A stretch of 64,000 bases of DNA from Acetilactobacillus jinshanensis_A (GTDB taxonomy: Bacteria > Bacillota > Bacilli > Lactobacillales > Lactobacillaceae), in assembly GCA_043289735.1 (NCBI GenBank), contig CP171343.1, positions 434,001 through 498,000 on the forward strand, read 5' to 3'. Made by a program: the position numbers and the translations under genes. Each line of letters starts with the position of its first letter. The first letter of the stretch is position 1. Shown here one piece after another: positions 17,239 to 27,352 of the stretch. The notes below the pieces were generated by a model, which saw only the letters and a list, made by a program, of their open reading frames with translations, was not told the DNA's origin and ran no database searches.

Positions 17239-18056
17239 ATATTTTAATCGCAATTTTACCAGCCCTATTATGGGGATCCGGACCTATCTTCGCCACCTTA
17301 ATGGGTGGTAAACCAATTCAACAGGTCACTGGAACCTGTTACGGTCAGCTGATTATCGGAATCCTTTTATATCTATTCTTATGGCCTTTCTTAGGCGGAC
17401 TGCTTTGGGCCGTCGCTCAATTAATGCAGTTCACTTCGTTTAAGCAGTTGAACGTTTCGATCGCCATGCCGATTTCGACCGGCCTGCAACTGATTGAAAT
17501 CCCGCTCGCCGGAGTTATCTTCTGGGGTGAATGGGGTATCCATGCCGCTAAATTAGCCGGCTTCATCAGCATCGTCGTCCTGATCATCGGGATTTGCATG
17601 GCCAGCTATAACGACCACTCCTCGACTAACGGTAAACTGGATTATAAAGGCGGTCTAACCATGCTGATCGTCGGATCGTTCGGCTACACCGCCTGCTCAG
17701 TCTTTCCTAAGATCACTAACGCCACGAATTTATCAGACCATCGGGGTTTGCTTAGGTCAGACCATTGGGATGTTCCTAGGCGGTGCTTTAATGGCTCAAC
17801 ATTTTAACCGCTAAGGTATCCTTTAAAAACTCAATCGTCGGCTTATTAGGCGGAATCGGTACTTTCTGTTACCTATACGCACTTAGTAAATTAGGCCCGG
17901 CCACCGCCTTTCCGCTGACTCAAATGAACGTCGTCGTTTCTACTTTAGGCGGAGTCTTCATTCTTCATGAACATAAGACCACAAGGAATTAGCCTCATTA
18001 TTATCGGTTTAATTCTAATCATCGGTGCTGCCACCGTAATTGCTCATTTTACGTAA
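17235..18056 (+). pseudogene. GRP-family sugar transporter, second tandem copy, degraded
   Basis: Near-identical to the gene just upstream for the first 165 residues, showing a tandem duplication. It lacks ten residues of the loop after LLYL (upstream copy: IFRPSIPFEM) in frame, and breaks frame near 17730 and again near 17810 and 17980. The C-terminal sequence can still be followed (FPLTQMNVVVSTLGGVF, then an ending in TVIAHFT with a stop at 18056). It overlaps the first copy by ATGA and would be co-transcribed. It may be a genuine pseudogene or a poorly resolved duplicate. Confidence 0.8.
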
Positions 18057-18159
18057 TTAAGAATGTCGCATTTCTTATAAGATTTTACTGTTGATTTTTA
18101 TTAACAATTATCAGAGTTACTAATCATAACGATTTATTTAAGATTAAAGGAGACTTAAT

Positions 18160-19206
18160 ATGGCTAAAAAACAAAACCAAGCCAAAATGCGTAAGAACGC
18201 TTTAGACGGCGCTCTAAAACAAATCACTAAAGAATTCGGGAAGGGCTCGATTATGCGGATGTCAGACCGTCCGCTAACCGTCCCCACCTTTTCATCCGGC
18301 AGTTTAGCAATCGACTACGCTTTAGGCGGTGGTTTCCCAAAGGGTCGAATCACTGAAATCTACGGACCCGAATCTGCTGGTAAAACCACCCTAGCTTTAG
18401 AAGCAACCGCTCAGGTGCAAAAACAAGGCGGAGTCGTTGCTTATATCGATGCTGAAAACGCCTTAGATCCGGATTACGCCAAGGCTTTAGGCGTTAATAT
18501 TGATGACCTGCTCTTGTCGCAGCCGGATACCGGTGAACAAGGCTTACAGATTGCTAACGCCCTGGTTAAAAGCAGCGCCGTTGATCTAATCGTGGTGGAT
18601 TCCGTCGCTGCTTTAGTACCCCGTCAGGAAATCGAAGGCGAAATGGGTGACAGTCACGTTGGTTTACAAGCCCGCATGATGTCACAGGCCCTACGTTCCT
18701 TCTCGGGTGAATTAAGCCGAACTAATACCGCCATGATCTTTATTAATCAGCTTCGTGAAAAAGTCGGCGTCATGTTCGGTAATCCGGAAACCACTCCTGG
18801 TGGCCGAGCTCTAAAGTTCTACTCCTCAGTTCGTTTAGAAATTCGCCGTGGTAAAAAGATCAAGAAAGGTACCGACGTAATTGGCTGCCAAGGCAAGGTC
18901 AAAATCACTAAAAACAAAATTGCCCCGCCGTTCAAACGTTGCGTCGTCGACATCATGTTCGGTGGCGGCGTCAGTCAGCTCGGTGAACTTCTGGACATGG
19001 GTGCCGATAAAGACATCGTTGATAAAGCCGGTGCCTGGTATTCTTACGACGGCCACCGAATCGGCCAAGGCCGTGAAAACGCCAAGAAATGGTTACATGA
19101 TCATCCAGACGCTTGTAAGAAATTATATAACGAAGTTCGGACCGCTTATGGAATGAAAACTGATAAGCAGGAAGATTTATTACACAACAAGAAAGCCGGT
19201 AAATAA
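18160..19206 (+). CDS. recA: RecA recombinase
   Basis: An intact 348-residue RecA that forms filaments on ssDNA, performs strand exchange and activates LexA-type self-cleavage. The P-loop GPESAGKTT is near residue 67, followed by YIDAENALDPDYA, the L1/L2 loop region with NQLREKVGVMFGNPETTPGGRALKFY, and a lysine-rich C-terminus ending KKAGK. AAAGGAG precedes the ATG. The stop overlaps the next ATG as TAATG, and recX follows in the same direction. Confidence 0.98.
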   Translation: MAKKQNQAKMRKNALDGALKQITKEFGKGSIMRMSDRPLTVPTFSSGSLAIDYALGGGFPKGRITEIYGPESAGKTTLALEATAQVQKQGGVVAYIDAENALDPDYAKALGVNIDDLLLSQPDTGEQGLQIANALVKSSAVDLIVVDSVAALVPRQEIEGEMGDSHVGLQARMMSQALRSFSGELSRTNTAMIFINQLREKVGVMFGNPETTPGGRALKFYSSVRLEIRRGKKIKKGTDVIGCQGKVKITKNKIAPPFKRCVVDIMFGGGVSQLGELLDMGADKDIVDKAGAWYSYDGHRIGQGRENAKKWLHDHPDACKKLYNEVRTAYGMKTDKQEDLLHNKKAGK

Positions 19207-19455
19207 TGAAGATCGTATCTAATCGGAAGCACCTTGCTAACCAGATCAAGGCGAACGTCAGCTGGTACGATCAACAAGCAAAGCAACGGGGCCAAGGCGC
19301 TTTAAGTTACACCTGGGTTAAATACGTTGCTAAATTACGCTTCGCTTATTAAAGGACATGGAAGAAAGTGTTCTGGGAACTACTTATCAGAGAACATGCA
19401 AAAAGTCTTGGCCGGGATTGAACAGCAGCAAAAAGCACGGCATGAATCATGCTAA
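19206..19455 (+). pseudogene. Small hypothetical gene between recA and recX, frameshifted
   Basis: Starts in the TAATG overlap with the recA stop. The first 48 residues (reading ANQIKANVSWYDQQAKQRGQ) stop at 19352. Continuing with one-base shifts gives about 80 residues ending in a helical EQQQKARHES before a stop at 19455, just inside the recX start. The tight coupling suggests a real small gene of the recA operon; no family recognised. Confidence 0.4.
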
Positions 19456-20333
19456 ACAAAATTTGCAAAAGGTCTTAAAGCGAGTAGTTACCTTGATTAA
19501 AGCGCAAAAACGAAAGAATCGTTTTAACGTTTACGTCAACGGTCGTTACGCGTTTCCGGCCGGAATTGATGAATTATCGAAATATCATCTTCAAATTGGC
19601 ATGCCGATCTCTAAACATCTTCAAAAAGTTATCAGTGAGTCGTCGAATGTTTCAAAGATGTTTGACCGGGCGTCAACTCGGATCGTTCATCATCTCCGGA
19701 CTGAACATGAAATTCGAAAATGGCTTCATAAAAAGTATGATGTTCTCTAACGGATGCCGATCGAGTAATTAAGCGACTGAAGAACTATCACTTAATCGAT
19801 GATGAGCATTATGCTCACGAGTATATTCGCGCTGAAATCGTGAGTGGTAGTAAAGGCCCGGGTGCAATTATTCGGCACCTTAAATCGAAAGGTGTTTCGG
19901 ATCCAATAATTCAAGACGCCCTCGCTAAGGCTTATCCGCATAATAAGCAATTAAAGGTAGCAATCCACCAGGCTAAAGATAAATTTAAAATTAAAGCTAA
20001 CGATCCCTTCGCTAAACGACTTCGTAAAATTAAACTAGCTTTGGTTAGGAAAGGCTTTAGCTTTGAGATCGCTGATCAAGCGGTGGACAGTTGTCATTTC
20101 CAGCCGGATCACGAACGCAGAAATACCTGTTACAAAGATATACTAAGCAGGCCTTTCGGCGTTATGGTCGCCAGCTTAAGCGAACTAATCATTATCAAAT
20201 TCGAATGAAAATCAAACGGTTCCTGTTTCGAAAAGGCTTTGATTTTGATACGCTTGATCAAGCGATCGATGATTATAAACAGAAGGGAACGGAATACATT
20301 CTCGAACGTGGTCTTCTAAGTAATCCAAGTTAA
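19442..20333 (+). pseudogene. recX: RecX regulatory protein, broken by frameshifts
   Basis: RecX binds RecA filaments and modulates their activity. About 270 residues can be followed: the N-terminal part with RFNVYVNGRYAF, three-helix repeats with HLRTEHEIRKWLHKK, then KRLKNYHLIDDEHYAHEYIR, LVRKGFSFEIADQAVD, and the last repeat FLFRKGFDFDTLDQAIDDY ending at 20333. Breaks occur near 19750 and 20105. Its position just after recA supports the call. The 3' end overlaps the converging asnS reading frame. Confidence 0.85.
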
Positions 20334-21120
20334 GAAACGTTCTAATCCCATGCCAAAACCAGAATGTGGGACACTGCCGTATTTTCTTAGATCTAAGTAC
20401 CATAGATAATCATAATTAGTGGCACGTTCAGAACCGCCGATAATTTCTCCATAACCTTCGGGTGCCATAAAGTCCGCACAAATTACTAATTTATCATCAT
20501 CCGGATCCGGCTTCATATAAAATGGCTTAGCTGATTTCGGATAATTCATACGAAGCTTGGTGTAAGCCTTTAAGGTGTCAATACTCGACCTAATATCTTC
20601 AGTTCATACTTACAATTATCGATAATGCTCTGAACTAAGTAGGCCACGTACTGTTCCTGGATCTTTAGACTTTGATCCTGATGACAGAACGCCATTTCAG
20701 GTTCGATCATCCAAAATTCAGTTAAATGACGACGGGTCTTTGATTTTTCGGCTCTAAACGTCGGTCCAAATGAATAAACACGACCGAACGCTTCGGCACC
20801 GGCTTCTTCGTATAGTTGACCACTCTGGGATAAGTATGCGTTGTCGTCAAAATACTTGGTCTTAAATAAGTGCGTCGTACCTTCGGGTGCGTAAGCGGTA
20901 AAGATCGGTGCGTCAAATTGGACGAAACCGTGCTTATGGAAAAAGCGATAGGAAGCCCGTTTAACTTCATCACGAATTTAACGACCCCCTGGAAAAAGGC
21001 AGTCCGTCACGCAACTGCAAAAATACGATTTTACCACTTGAGCGTCTATCAGTTAGCCAACGCCAATCTTGACTTCTTCGCCAACGTGATTCTTGGCATC
21101 AGCAATATGAATTTGTAGAA
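20236..21120 (-). pseudogene. asnS: Asparaginyl-tRNA synthetase, frameshifted with an internal deletion
   Basis: Class II synthetase that charges tRNA-Asn. The N-terminal part (ADAKNHVGEEVKIGV, then FLQLRDG and FFQGVVVK after small frame shifts) passes directly to IRDEVKRASYRFFHKHGFV. Roughly 80 residues of the anticodon-binding domain and linker are missing. Class II motif 2 is visible (YSFGPTFRAEKSKTRRHLTEF), and motif 3 is GFGMGLERFLTWI near 20330, followed by HVRECIPFP in another frame. Deletion and frameshifts together argue for either a decayed gene (tolerable if GatCAB makes Asn-tRNA) or a damaged consensus. Confidence 0.85.
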
Positions 21121-21255
21121 ATAATTCAGTTATTCGCACAGACGCTAACGATTTAAATTCAAATTCTGATTTTGATTCGACTACACTTATTATATTATCA
21201 TGAATATATTATTATTAATTAAATGTCAAGAACTAATTTCAATTTAAATTAAATT

Positions 21256-22197
21256 TTAGTCTTTCGTAATAATGGTACCGGAATGGTCCTTTAAGTAACC
21301 GTCAATGTTACCTAAAGCAGTGATAACGGCTTCGTTGCCGGTTGCCTTAACGTAATTAATAGCAGCCTGAACCTTCGGTAACATGCTGCCTTCTGGGAAC
21401 TGATGCTGCTTGATGTACTTTTCCATATCAGCAACGGTTACGTGGGTTAAAGCCTTTTGGTTTGGCTTGTTATAGTTAACGTAAACGTTCTTAACGGCGG
21501 TTAAAGTAATCAAAGCATCGGCGTGGGTTTCTTCAGCTAATTCAGCACTGGCGAAATCTTTATCGATAACGGCATCTTCACCGTTTAAGGAGTTACCTTT
21601 TTTAGAAACGGCAACACCACCACCACCGACGGAAATCGGGATCATGCCTTTATCGGCTAAGTCTTCAACGGCGTTGGATTCTAAAATGTTGTCTGGCTGT
21701 GGAGATGGAACGGCACGACGGTAACCACGGCCAGCATCTTCAACGACGGTGTAAGACGGATGAGCCTTCTTATATTCATCAGCTTCGGCCTTGCTCATGA
21801 AAGGCCCGATGGTCTTAGTTGGTCGCTTGAATGCTGGGTCGTCATTATTGACCTTGATCTGAGTAACGATGGCAACGGACGCGTTATTAATGCCCTTAGC
21901 GGCCATTACTTCATCCATGGCTTTCTGGATCCAGTAACCAATACCACCCTGGGTCATGGCAACACAGGTGTTTAACGGCATGGCCGGATTCTTTTTCGAA
22001 TTAGAAGCGGCCTGCTGTAATAATAAGTTACCAACTTGCGGACCGTTACCGTGGGCGATGATTAATTGATCACCGTTTTCAACGAACTTGACTAAATTTT
22101 TAGCAGTGTTTAATAATGTCTTTTGCTGAGCTTCGGCGGATGGGTCATCCGTTAAGATGGCGTTACCACCTAAGGCAACTACAATACGTCTGCTCAT
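21256..22197 (-). CDS. arcC: Carbamate kinase
   Basis: An intact 313-residue amino-acid-kinase-fold enzyme that makes ATP from carbamoyl phosphate and ADP, the last step of arginine deiminase or agmatine fermentation. The substrate motif VVALGGNAIL is at the N-terminus, followed by IAHGNGPQVGN (about 48), TQGGIGYWIQ, RRAVPSPQP and LADKGMIPISVGGGGVAV. GGAGG precedes the ATG. No arcA, arcB or agmatine genes are in the window, so its pathway partners are elsewhere or absent. Confidence 0.96.
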   Translation of the reverse strand: MSRRIVVALGGNAILTDDPSAEAQQKTLLNTAKNLVKFVENGDQLIIAHGNGPQVGNLLLQQAASNSKKNPAMPLNTCVAMTQGGIGYWIQKAMDEVMAAKGINNASVAIVTQIKVNNDDPAFKRPTKTIGPFMSKAEADEYKKAHPSYTVVEDAGRGYRRAVPSPQPDNILESNAVEDLADKGMIPISVGGGGVAVSKKGNSLNGEDAVIDKDFASAELAEETHADALITLTAVKNVYVNYNKPNQKALTHVTVADMEKYIKQHQFPEGSMLPKVQAAINYVKATGNEAVITALGNIDGYLKDHSGTIITKD

Positions 22198-22272
22198 TTA
22201 AAATACCTCCATTAAATTTCGGTTTACATGTTTAGTTTATAGGAAAACCGCGCTTAATAAAAGCAACCTAAC

Positions 22273-22488
22273 TTATTTCTTGGCTAATTTACTCTTAATC
22301 GTAGCTACGTCTTTTAACGACTTCTTCTGGTTTTGAGCCGTTACGTCATCGATCAACATACTGATCCAGACGTTCAAGATGTCATCGGCATGGTGTTGTT
22401 CAAGCTTGTCAGCTTTTTCACCGGCATCGTCAAAGTTTTTACCTTCGACGTCCGCTTGAATGGTCTTAATTAATTTTTCGTCACTCAT
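22273..22488 (-). CDS. Small hypothetical cytoplasmic protein, 71 residues
   Basis: A small, acidic N-terminal and basic C-terminal helical protein (DDAGEKADKLEQHHADDILN) with a good ribosome-binding site (GGGAGGC) 13 bases before the ATG. No family recognised; intact frame. Confidence 0.6.
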   Translation of the reverse strand: MSDEKLIKTIQADVEGKNFDDAGEKADKLEQHHADDILNVWISMLIDDVTAQNQKKSLKDVATIKSKLAKK

Positions 22489-22514
22489 CCATCTTTAGCG
22501 CCTCCCACTATAAA

Positions 22515-22540
22515 CAAAAAAGGCCATTAATGGCCTTTTA
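22515..22540. terminator. Intrinsic terminator after the 90-residue gene
   Basis: A near-perfect hairpin AAAAGGCCATTAATGGCCTTTT with a T-run on the minus strand, located just past the stop at 22545; symmetric and able to act both ways. Confidence 0.9.
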
Positions 22541-22544
22541 TTAA

Positions 22545-22817
22545 TTATTGATTAAACTTTTTCTTAAAATCATCGGTTGACATAACGTGTAAATCATCAA
22601 CGGAATACTTAGCTTCGGTGGGGTGCTGTTTGATCCAACGCTTTAGGTTGGTAACGTCACCTTCGGAAAAAGCATGATCACGGTTATCCATCCCGATGAT
22701 CATAGCGGTTGGATCGGTGTAAGTCTTAAAACCGTGCTTAGTCTTAGAGAAGTAAGTTAAACTAGTAACTTTGCTGCCACTCTTTTTGTAGTTTAAAATA
22801 ACGTAATACTTTTTCAT
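22545..22817 (-). CDS. Small hypothetical protein, 90 residues
   Basis: An intact basic protein beginning MKKYYVILNYKKSG, with a strand-rich first half and a helical second half (TNLKRWIKQHPTEAKYSVDDL). AAGGAG precedes the ATG and it has its own terminator. Not recognised as a named family. Confidence 0.6.
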   Translation of the reverse strand: MKKYYVILNYKKSGSKVTSLTYFSKTKHGFKTYTDPTAMIIGMDNRDHAFSEGDVTNLKRWIKQHPTEAKYSVDDLHVMSTDDFKKKFNQ

Positions 22818-22856
22818 AATTTTTCTCCTTAACGTTTATTTATATTTCAATTATAA

Positions 22857-24208
22857 TTATAAGTCATAATCCGTGATCAACCAACCGTTAAATCGCGATT
22901 TAAGCGGATAATGACGGTGCAGATATTCGGCAAAGACGACCCGTAGGAATTTATCGTGAAAGATATGGTTATGGCCCATGATACTGATGACCGGGAAGAA
23001 CGGGATAAACATGTAATGATCCAGCATCCCGATCCGGTACAACTTATTCGGAACCACCGGCTTACCGCAGTAATACACCACTTCCGTCTTCGGATCGTAC
23101 TTAATTCCGGCAAAATGAACGTAGCCGAAGATTTTACCGCGGAAGCCCATGCCTTTCATTGGATATCGGGACAGGAAAGTCCGATTCTTATTGACTTCTT
23201 TGACCAGCATCCAGAGACTCCGGCCGCTCATTAACGAGCTCATGGGAAAGATGGAGTGCGGTAAGCAGTTATGGATCTGCTTCATGTTTACGACCCCTTT
23301 CGGAATGGTGTGTAAAAACATCCCCGAACTGATCATGGCCGCATGGGTGTGGGTAGCTTCCATAATGCAATTTTATCGTTGGTTAAAAGCTGATCACCCT
23401 GTTTCATGTAATCCTGGACTTCTTTATTGTCACCCGGTTGACTCGGTAAATCGGCCGTTCGAACCGTCGTAGCTTTTTCGTCGAATATCTGATGATGCTT
23501 TAATTCAAAGGTTGCACAGCCCACGTAATAGCCGTATTTCTTAGCGGCGACTAATAAGGTGTGGTTATCCTTTTCACCGTGCCGGAACAGATGATGAGTG
23601 TGACCGCCCACGATCAGATCAAATTCCGGATAATGCTTCGCGATGTAACGATCCCGGTCGACGCCCAGATGTGATAGTAAGATCAAGAAATCATACTTGC
23701 CCTTAACTTTCTTTAAGATCCGGGGAACGGCCTTTTTATAATCAATTGCTTTCCAGTTTAAGAACTGATAACCGTTTTGGTAAGGCACCGTCAAGCCGAC
23801 GAACATGATCCGCGTCCCGGCTGGGGTTTTAACCACCTTATCAAAATGAGTCCATTTCGGCCGCTGATTAGTTTTGGCGTCGTACAAATTATCTAAGATC
23901 ACCGGAAAGTTAGCGTGATCATAGAGATGATCCAGAACGGGATGCGAATTATTAAGGCCTTCGTTATTACCGATGGTAACGGCGGTGTAGTGAATCCGGT
24001 TCAGCTGCTTAATATTGGCCTGGCCGTTAGTCGCGTCAGTTAAGGGATGCCAACGATCAACGGCGTCACCGACGTCAACGGTGTAGACCTGGTAGCCTTG
24101 CTTCCTTAACTGAGCCCGCTTACTTAATAGGTAATGACGGACCTTTGGCCAGTTCTCAAAATGTGAATGTAAATCGTTAGTGTGCAAAAAGGCAATTTTT
24201 TCTGCCAT
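22857..24208 (-). CDS. Metallophosphoesterase/5'-nucleotidase (YunD-like), frameshifted
   Basis: A cytoplasmic two-domain phosphoesterase of about 450 residues. The N-terminal calcineurin-like domain has the metal motifs HTNDLHSHFE (8-17), VDVGDAVD, GNNEGLN, LLSHLGVDRDRY and GGHTHHLF. The C-terminal 5'-nucleotidase domain continues in another frame from about 23350 (THTHAAMISSGMFLH). It resembles Bacillus YunD and probably removes phosphate from nucleotides or related metabolites. There is no signal peptide. One indel near 23345 splits it. Another family member starts at 63153. Confidence 0.88.
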
Positions 24209-24213
24209 GTAAT

Positions 24214-24713
24214 TTATTTCCGATGAATGACGGTTTTCTTGGAACTAAATTCTACTAAAACGTATAAGCCATGACTTGATCTTCGGTAATAAGTACCAAT
24301 CCCTACGTAGCGATGCTGAGGCATCATAATATTTTCACCGTGCGACCACTGATCTGCGGCGTCATTATTTAACGAATCAAAAACGTTATCATTAGCTAAA
24401 TCTCTGGGATTACTAAAGTAATAGCCGGCGAGACCGTTATTAAGCTGGATCTGTGATAATTTACCAACGTAAAACATGTTTTCGCCGATGTTACGTCGAT
24501 TATACCGATAGGAGCCCAAACGCATTTTTTCAGCATCGAGCCAAGCTAACGGCTGGCCCTTTTTATTATAATGGGTAAATTTTTGATGGGCTTGTTGAGC
24601 ACGCCAGTTAGCATTCTGGTTTTTAATTACGGATCGTTCATGAATTGAATGCCGGGCTGATTGATGGCTTGATACTCATTTTTAATTACTGAGTTTATAT
24701 AGCCTTTAGACAT
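24214..24713 (-). pseudogene. CAP/SCP-domain protein (YkwD-like), frameshifted
   Basis: The C-terminal part has the CAP features RNIGENMFYVG, WSHGENIMMP, YVGIGTYY and YVLVEFS; the N-terminal part (SVIKNEYQAINQPGIQFMND) is in another frame from an ATG at 24713 and joins near 24635. CAP-domain proteins are mostly secreted or wall-associated in Firmicutes. No signal peptide is seen, so the true N-terminus may be missing. It is adjacent to the phosphoesterase with only a few bases between. Confidence 0.6.
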
Positions 24714-24898
24714 GACCGTTTTGGGTATAATAAAGCAAATCCTTAGGATATACGCCTGACGGGATTAATGCTGATTAAAATTAACCAATTTTTGGGTCGC
24801 ATAAAAGGATCCTTTGCTTGCATTTCTTTAGATGACTTAATTATATCATCAATTAAGATTAGAATAAGACATAGACTTAGTATATAAGAAGAGATTAT

Positions 24899-25588
24899 TT
24901 GATCGATCGTGTCGCTAACATTATGAACGGTCCCACGCCAAATAAACCGTGGGCCCTTTATCACTTATTATATTTTGCTTATCGTTATCGTTTTGAATAT
25001 CAATATCGGGATAAAAATACGTTAATCAATTTAAGAATTCCGGAATATCTAATGGCCGGAAGTGCTTTTAATACGACCCAGATTTTTCTTTATGATCTCC
25101 GGAAAGAACGAAAGGCCTTAATTAAAAAGCTGGGCCACGATCAATATCGCTTTTACGTAATGAAGCTGCGTCAGCAGCTAGTCTTTCTAGAACGGATGTA
25201 TCGTCAGCATTCCCACACCATTTTGGGAATTAATCCGAAGACGGGTCTAGTTCACCCGATTGATTTTTTGGAAGCTCAACAAATGGCAAAGAAGTTCGCT
25301 TTAATCATTAAACAATTTCCGTTTAGTTTGGAAGAGTTCCTCGCTTTTAAAAAGCCTTTTCCCCAAGAAGCCATCTTTTCAATTTTGCAAGGGATTCAGA
25401 TCTCTGACCAAATGGGTGGAACCGCCTTTCTGATTAAGGTGAAGAACTTTATGGTCATGTATTATGAAGTCCCCGAAACCCGGACGTTAGATAAAAATAA
25501 AATCCACATTAATAATCAGAACGTTAAAGTGAATCAGGGAACCCAAAGTCCGAACGTTAATTTACAGACAAATCTGTTTAATTTTTAA
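24899..25588 (+). CDS. Hypothetical protein, 229 residues
   Basis: An open frame from a TTG at 24899 with AGAAGAG upstream. It is a basic, helix-rich protein containing RDKNTLINLRIPEYLMAG, a central HSHTILGINPKTGLVHPIDF and an Asn-rich tail (NNQNVKVNQGTQ). No transmembrane segment, no recognised family. Convergent with the DHA2 efflux gene, with only 17 bases between the stops. Confidence 0.6.
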   Translation: MIDRVANIMNGPTPNKPWALYHLLYFAYRYRFEYQYRDKNTLINLRIPEYLMAGSAFNTTQIFLYDLRKERKALIKKLGHDQYRFYVMKLRQQLVFLERMYRQHSHTILGINPKTGLVHPIDFLEAQQMAKKFALIIKQFPFSLEEFLAFKKPFPQEAIFSILQGIQISDQMGGTAFLIKVKNFMVMYYEVPETRTLDKNKIHINNQNVKVNQGTQSPNVNLQTNLFNF

Positions 25589-25605
25589 TTATTTTAATTT
25601 TTTAA

Positions 25606-27012
25606 TTATTTTCCTTTTCCGCCGACAACTTTGTAAAGCGGAAGGCAGCCGATCATAACGATAAACGTCATTACCACGAACGCAGATTCGGAGCCCTTTA
25701 CGGTCAGAGCGACTTTACTCGCCCCGCCGACTAACTGAGCATGGTTAATAATAGCGGACACCACGCTGGTTCCCATGGCCCCCGATAATTGCTGCAACGT
25801 CGTAAAAACGGCGTTGCCGTCGGCATGGTTAGTAACGTTTAAGTAGCTGATGCCACTGGTCATAATGTTACCAAAACTGATACCGATGCAGGTCATAAAA
25901 ATCCCGTAGAATGAAGCGATCATCCAGTCGGCTAAATGCGTTCCGGTCGCCACAAAAAGCATCATGGCAATCAAGCATAGAACGTTGCCAAAGAGAATCG
26001 GTTTCCGAGCCCCGAACTTATCTAAAATTCGGCCACCGAACGGTGCTAGGGCTGCACAGATGGAAGCCCCCGGTAAAATCAGGAGACCGGCGCTTAACGA
26101 ATTACCGCCGTTGACTATCTGAATATAATTAGGGAGCACGAACGATAAGCCCAAAGTTAGAAATTGCAGCGAAAAGAATCCCGATAAATGGCCCAAAAAA
26201 GTTTTATTCTTTAAAATTTTAAGCTGAATTACCGGATGTTTGATTTTCATTGAGCGGTCAATTACGGAGCCCAAAACAAAGACGCCTAAAATAATCGGGC
26301 TAATGCAAGCAATATCGGCCTTGTCACTGGTGCCAATTTTACCCATTTCACTAAAGCCGTAAACTAAACTAATGAACGTAATGAAGATTTCGATCACGCT
26401 CTTGACGTCAAATTTAGCTCGCTTGGTCGGCTTGACCTGACGAATATCTTTCATTCCCATAACTAACGAGAATAAAAGAATCGGAATCAGGAATACGAAG
26501 ATCCATCGCCAGCTGAGGAACGAATTAACGACACCTCCATAGGTGGGTCCGACCGCCGGAGCGATTCCGGTAATTAAGCAGCCGACCCCCATCATCATAC
26601 CCACTTGGGATTTCGGAACCTGTTCCAGAATGATGTTAAACATTAACGGCAACGCGATTCCGGTCCCGATTCCTTGGATGACTCGGCCCAAAAGTAACAT
26701 CCAAAAAGCCGGAGCAACCATATCAATAACCAAACCGACGATAAAGGCGATGTTGGCCGTTAAAAATAGAGCCCGGTTCCGAAAGGTTCGCTTTAAAATC
26801 GCGGAAAGCGGAACCACCATGGCAACGATCAATAAATAAATGGTCGTCATCCACTGGACGGTGCTGACGCTGATATGGAACTGTTTGATTAAATCCGGGA
26901 ACGCGACGTTCATCGCCGTTTCTACCACTACTCCACAAAACGACATGATTCCAGGAGCAATAATGGCGCCTAGCATCTTCTTGGGGATTTTATTATCTGA
27001 CATGGTGGTCAC
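25606..27012 (-). CDS. DHA2-family MFS multidrug efflux transporter
   Basis: An intact 468-residue, 14-helix major facilitator protein. It has the DHA2 start (IMSFCGVVVETAMNVAFPDL), the motif VQWMTTIYLLIVAMVVPLSA, the motif-A-like LGRVIQGIGTGIALP near residue 110 and the helix-5 motif GIAPAVGPTYGGVV near 150. It exports toxic hydrophobic compounds with proton antiport, as LmrB/EmrB relatives do. The start is preceded by AGGAGGG. There is no adjacent regulator, and the substrate is unknown. Confidence 0.93.
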   Translation of the reverse strand: MTTMSDNKIPKKMLGAIIAPGIMSFCGVVVETAMNVAFPDLIKQFHISVSTVQWMTTIYLLIVAMVVPLSAILKRTFRNRALFLTANIAFIVGLVIDMVAPAFWMLLLGRVIQGIGTGIALPLMFNIILEQVPKSQVGMMMGVGCLITGIAPAVGPTYGGVVNSFLSWRWIFVFLIPILLFSLVMGMKDIRQVKPTKRAKFDVKSVIEIFITFISLVYGFSEMGKIGTSDKADIACISPIILGVFVLGSVIDRSMKIKHPVIQLKILKNKTFLGHLSGFFSLQFLTLGLSFVLPNYIQIVNGGNSLSAGLLILPGASICAALAPFGGRILDKFGARKPILFGNVLCLIAMMLFVATGTHLADWMIASFYGIFMTCIGISFGNIMTSGISYLNVTNHADGNAVFTTLQQLSGAMGTSVVSAIINHAQLVGGASKVALTVKGSESAFVVMTFIVMIGCLPLYKVVGGKGK

Positions 27013-27059
27013 CCTCCTTTTAAATTGTGATATTTATTATTTTAGCATGCAGAATCGGG

Positions 27060-27352
27060 GCCCTTAAAGGGATATTTAGGTAAATATTAATAAAAGCGGT
27101 TCAGCGTTGCTTCCGTAACGGCTGACGGTCACCCACTGGGGCGGTGTCAGTACGCTGATTCCGTTCGGGATCATAACTGGCTGGGGTTGGTTGCCGTGAT
27201 CACGTCGGGGACCGTTGATTATCTATTGGGCAATAAAGGCGCGATTTTACCTATCGCTGACGTTCATTACTATAACCTGGTGCAGCTAGTTAAATCATCG
27301 TTCAGTTTAACTGGGCAAACGTTGGCAAGTATATCTACTACATTGCTAATAA
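27060..27352 (+). other. Interval without a convincing gene
   Basis: About 290 bases between efflux gene and next ORF. A 63-residue plus-strand frame (27187-27378, with VAVITSGTVDYLLGNKGAIL) and a minus-strand frame (27090-27230, with ISVLTPPQWVTVSRYG) both have coding-like composition, and neither is recognised. It probably holds a decayed gene. Confidence 0.3.

Noticed and set aside
20722..20973. Minus-strand ORF in asnS region (Thr/Pro-rich)
   Set aside because: Wrong frame of asnS; the correct frame carries class II synthetase motifs.
20870..21118. Plus-strand 82-residue ORF opposite asnS
   Set aside because: The minus strand in the same bases encodes conserved AsnRS sequence; the plus frame is a shadow.
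26840..27067. Plus-strand ORF over the DHA2 start
   Set aside because: Antisense shadow of an intact, well-conserved transporter gene.
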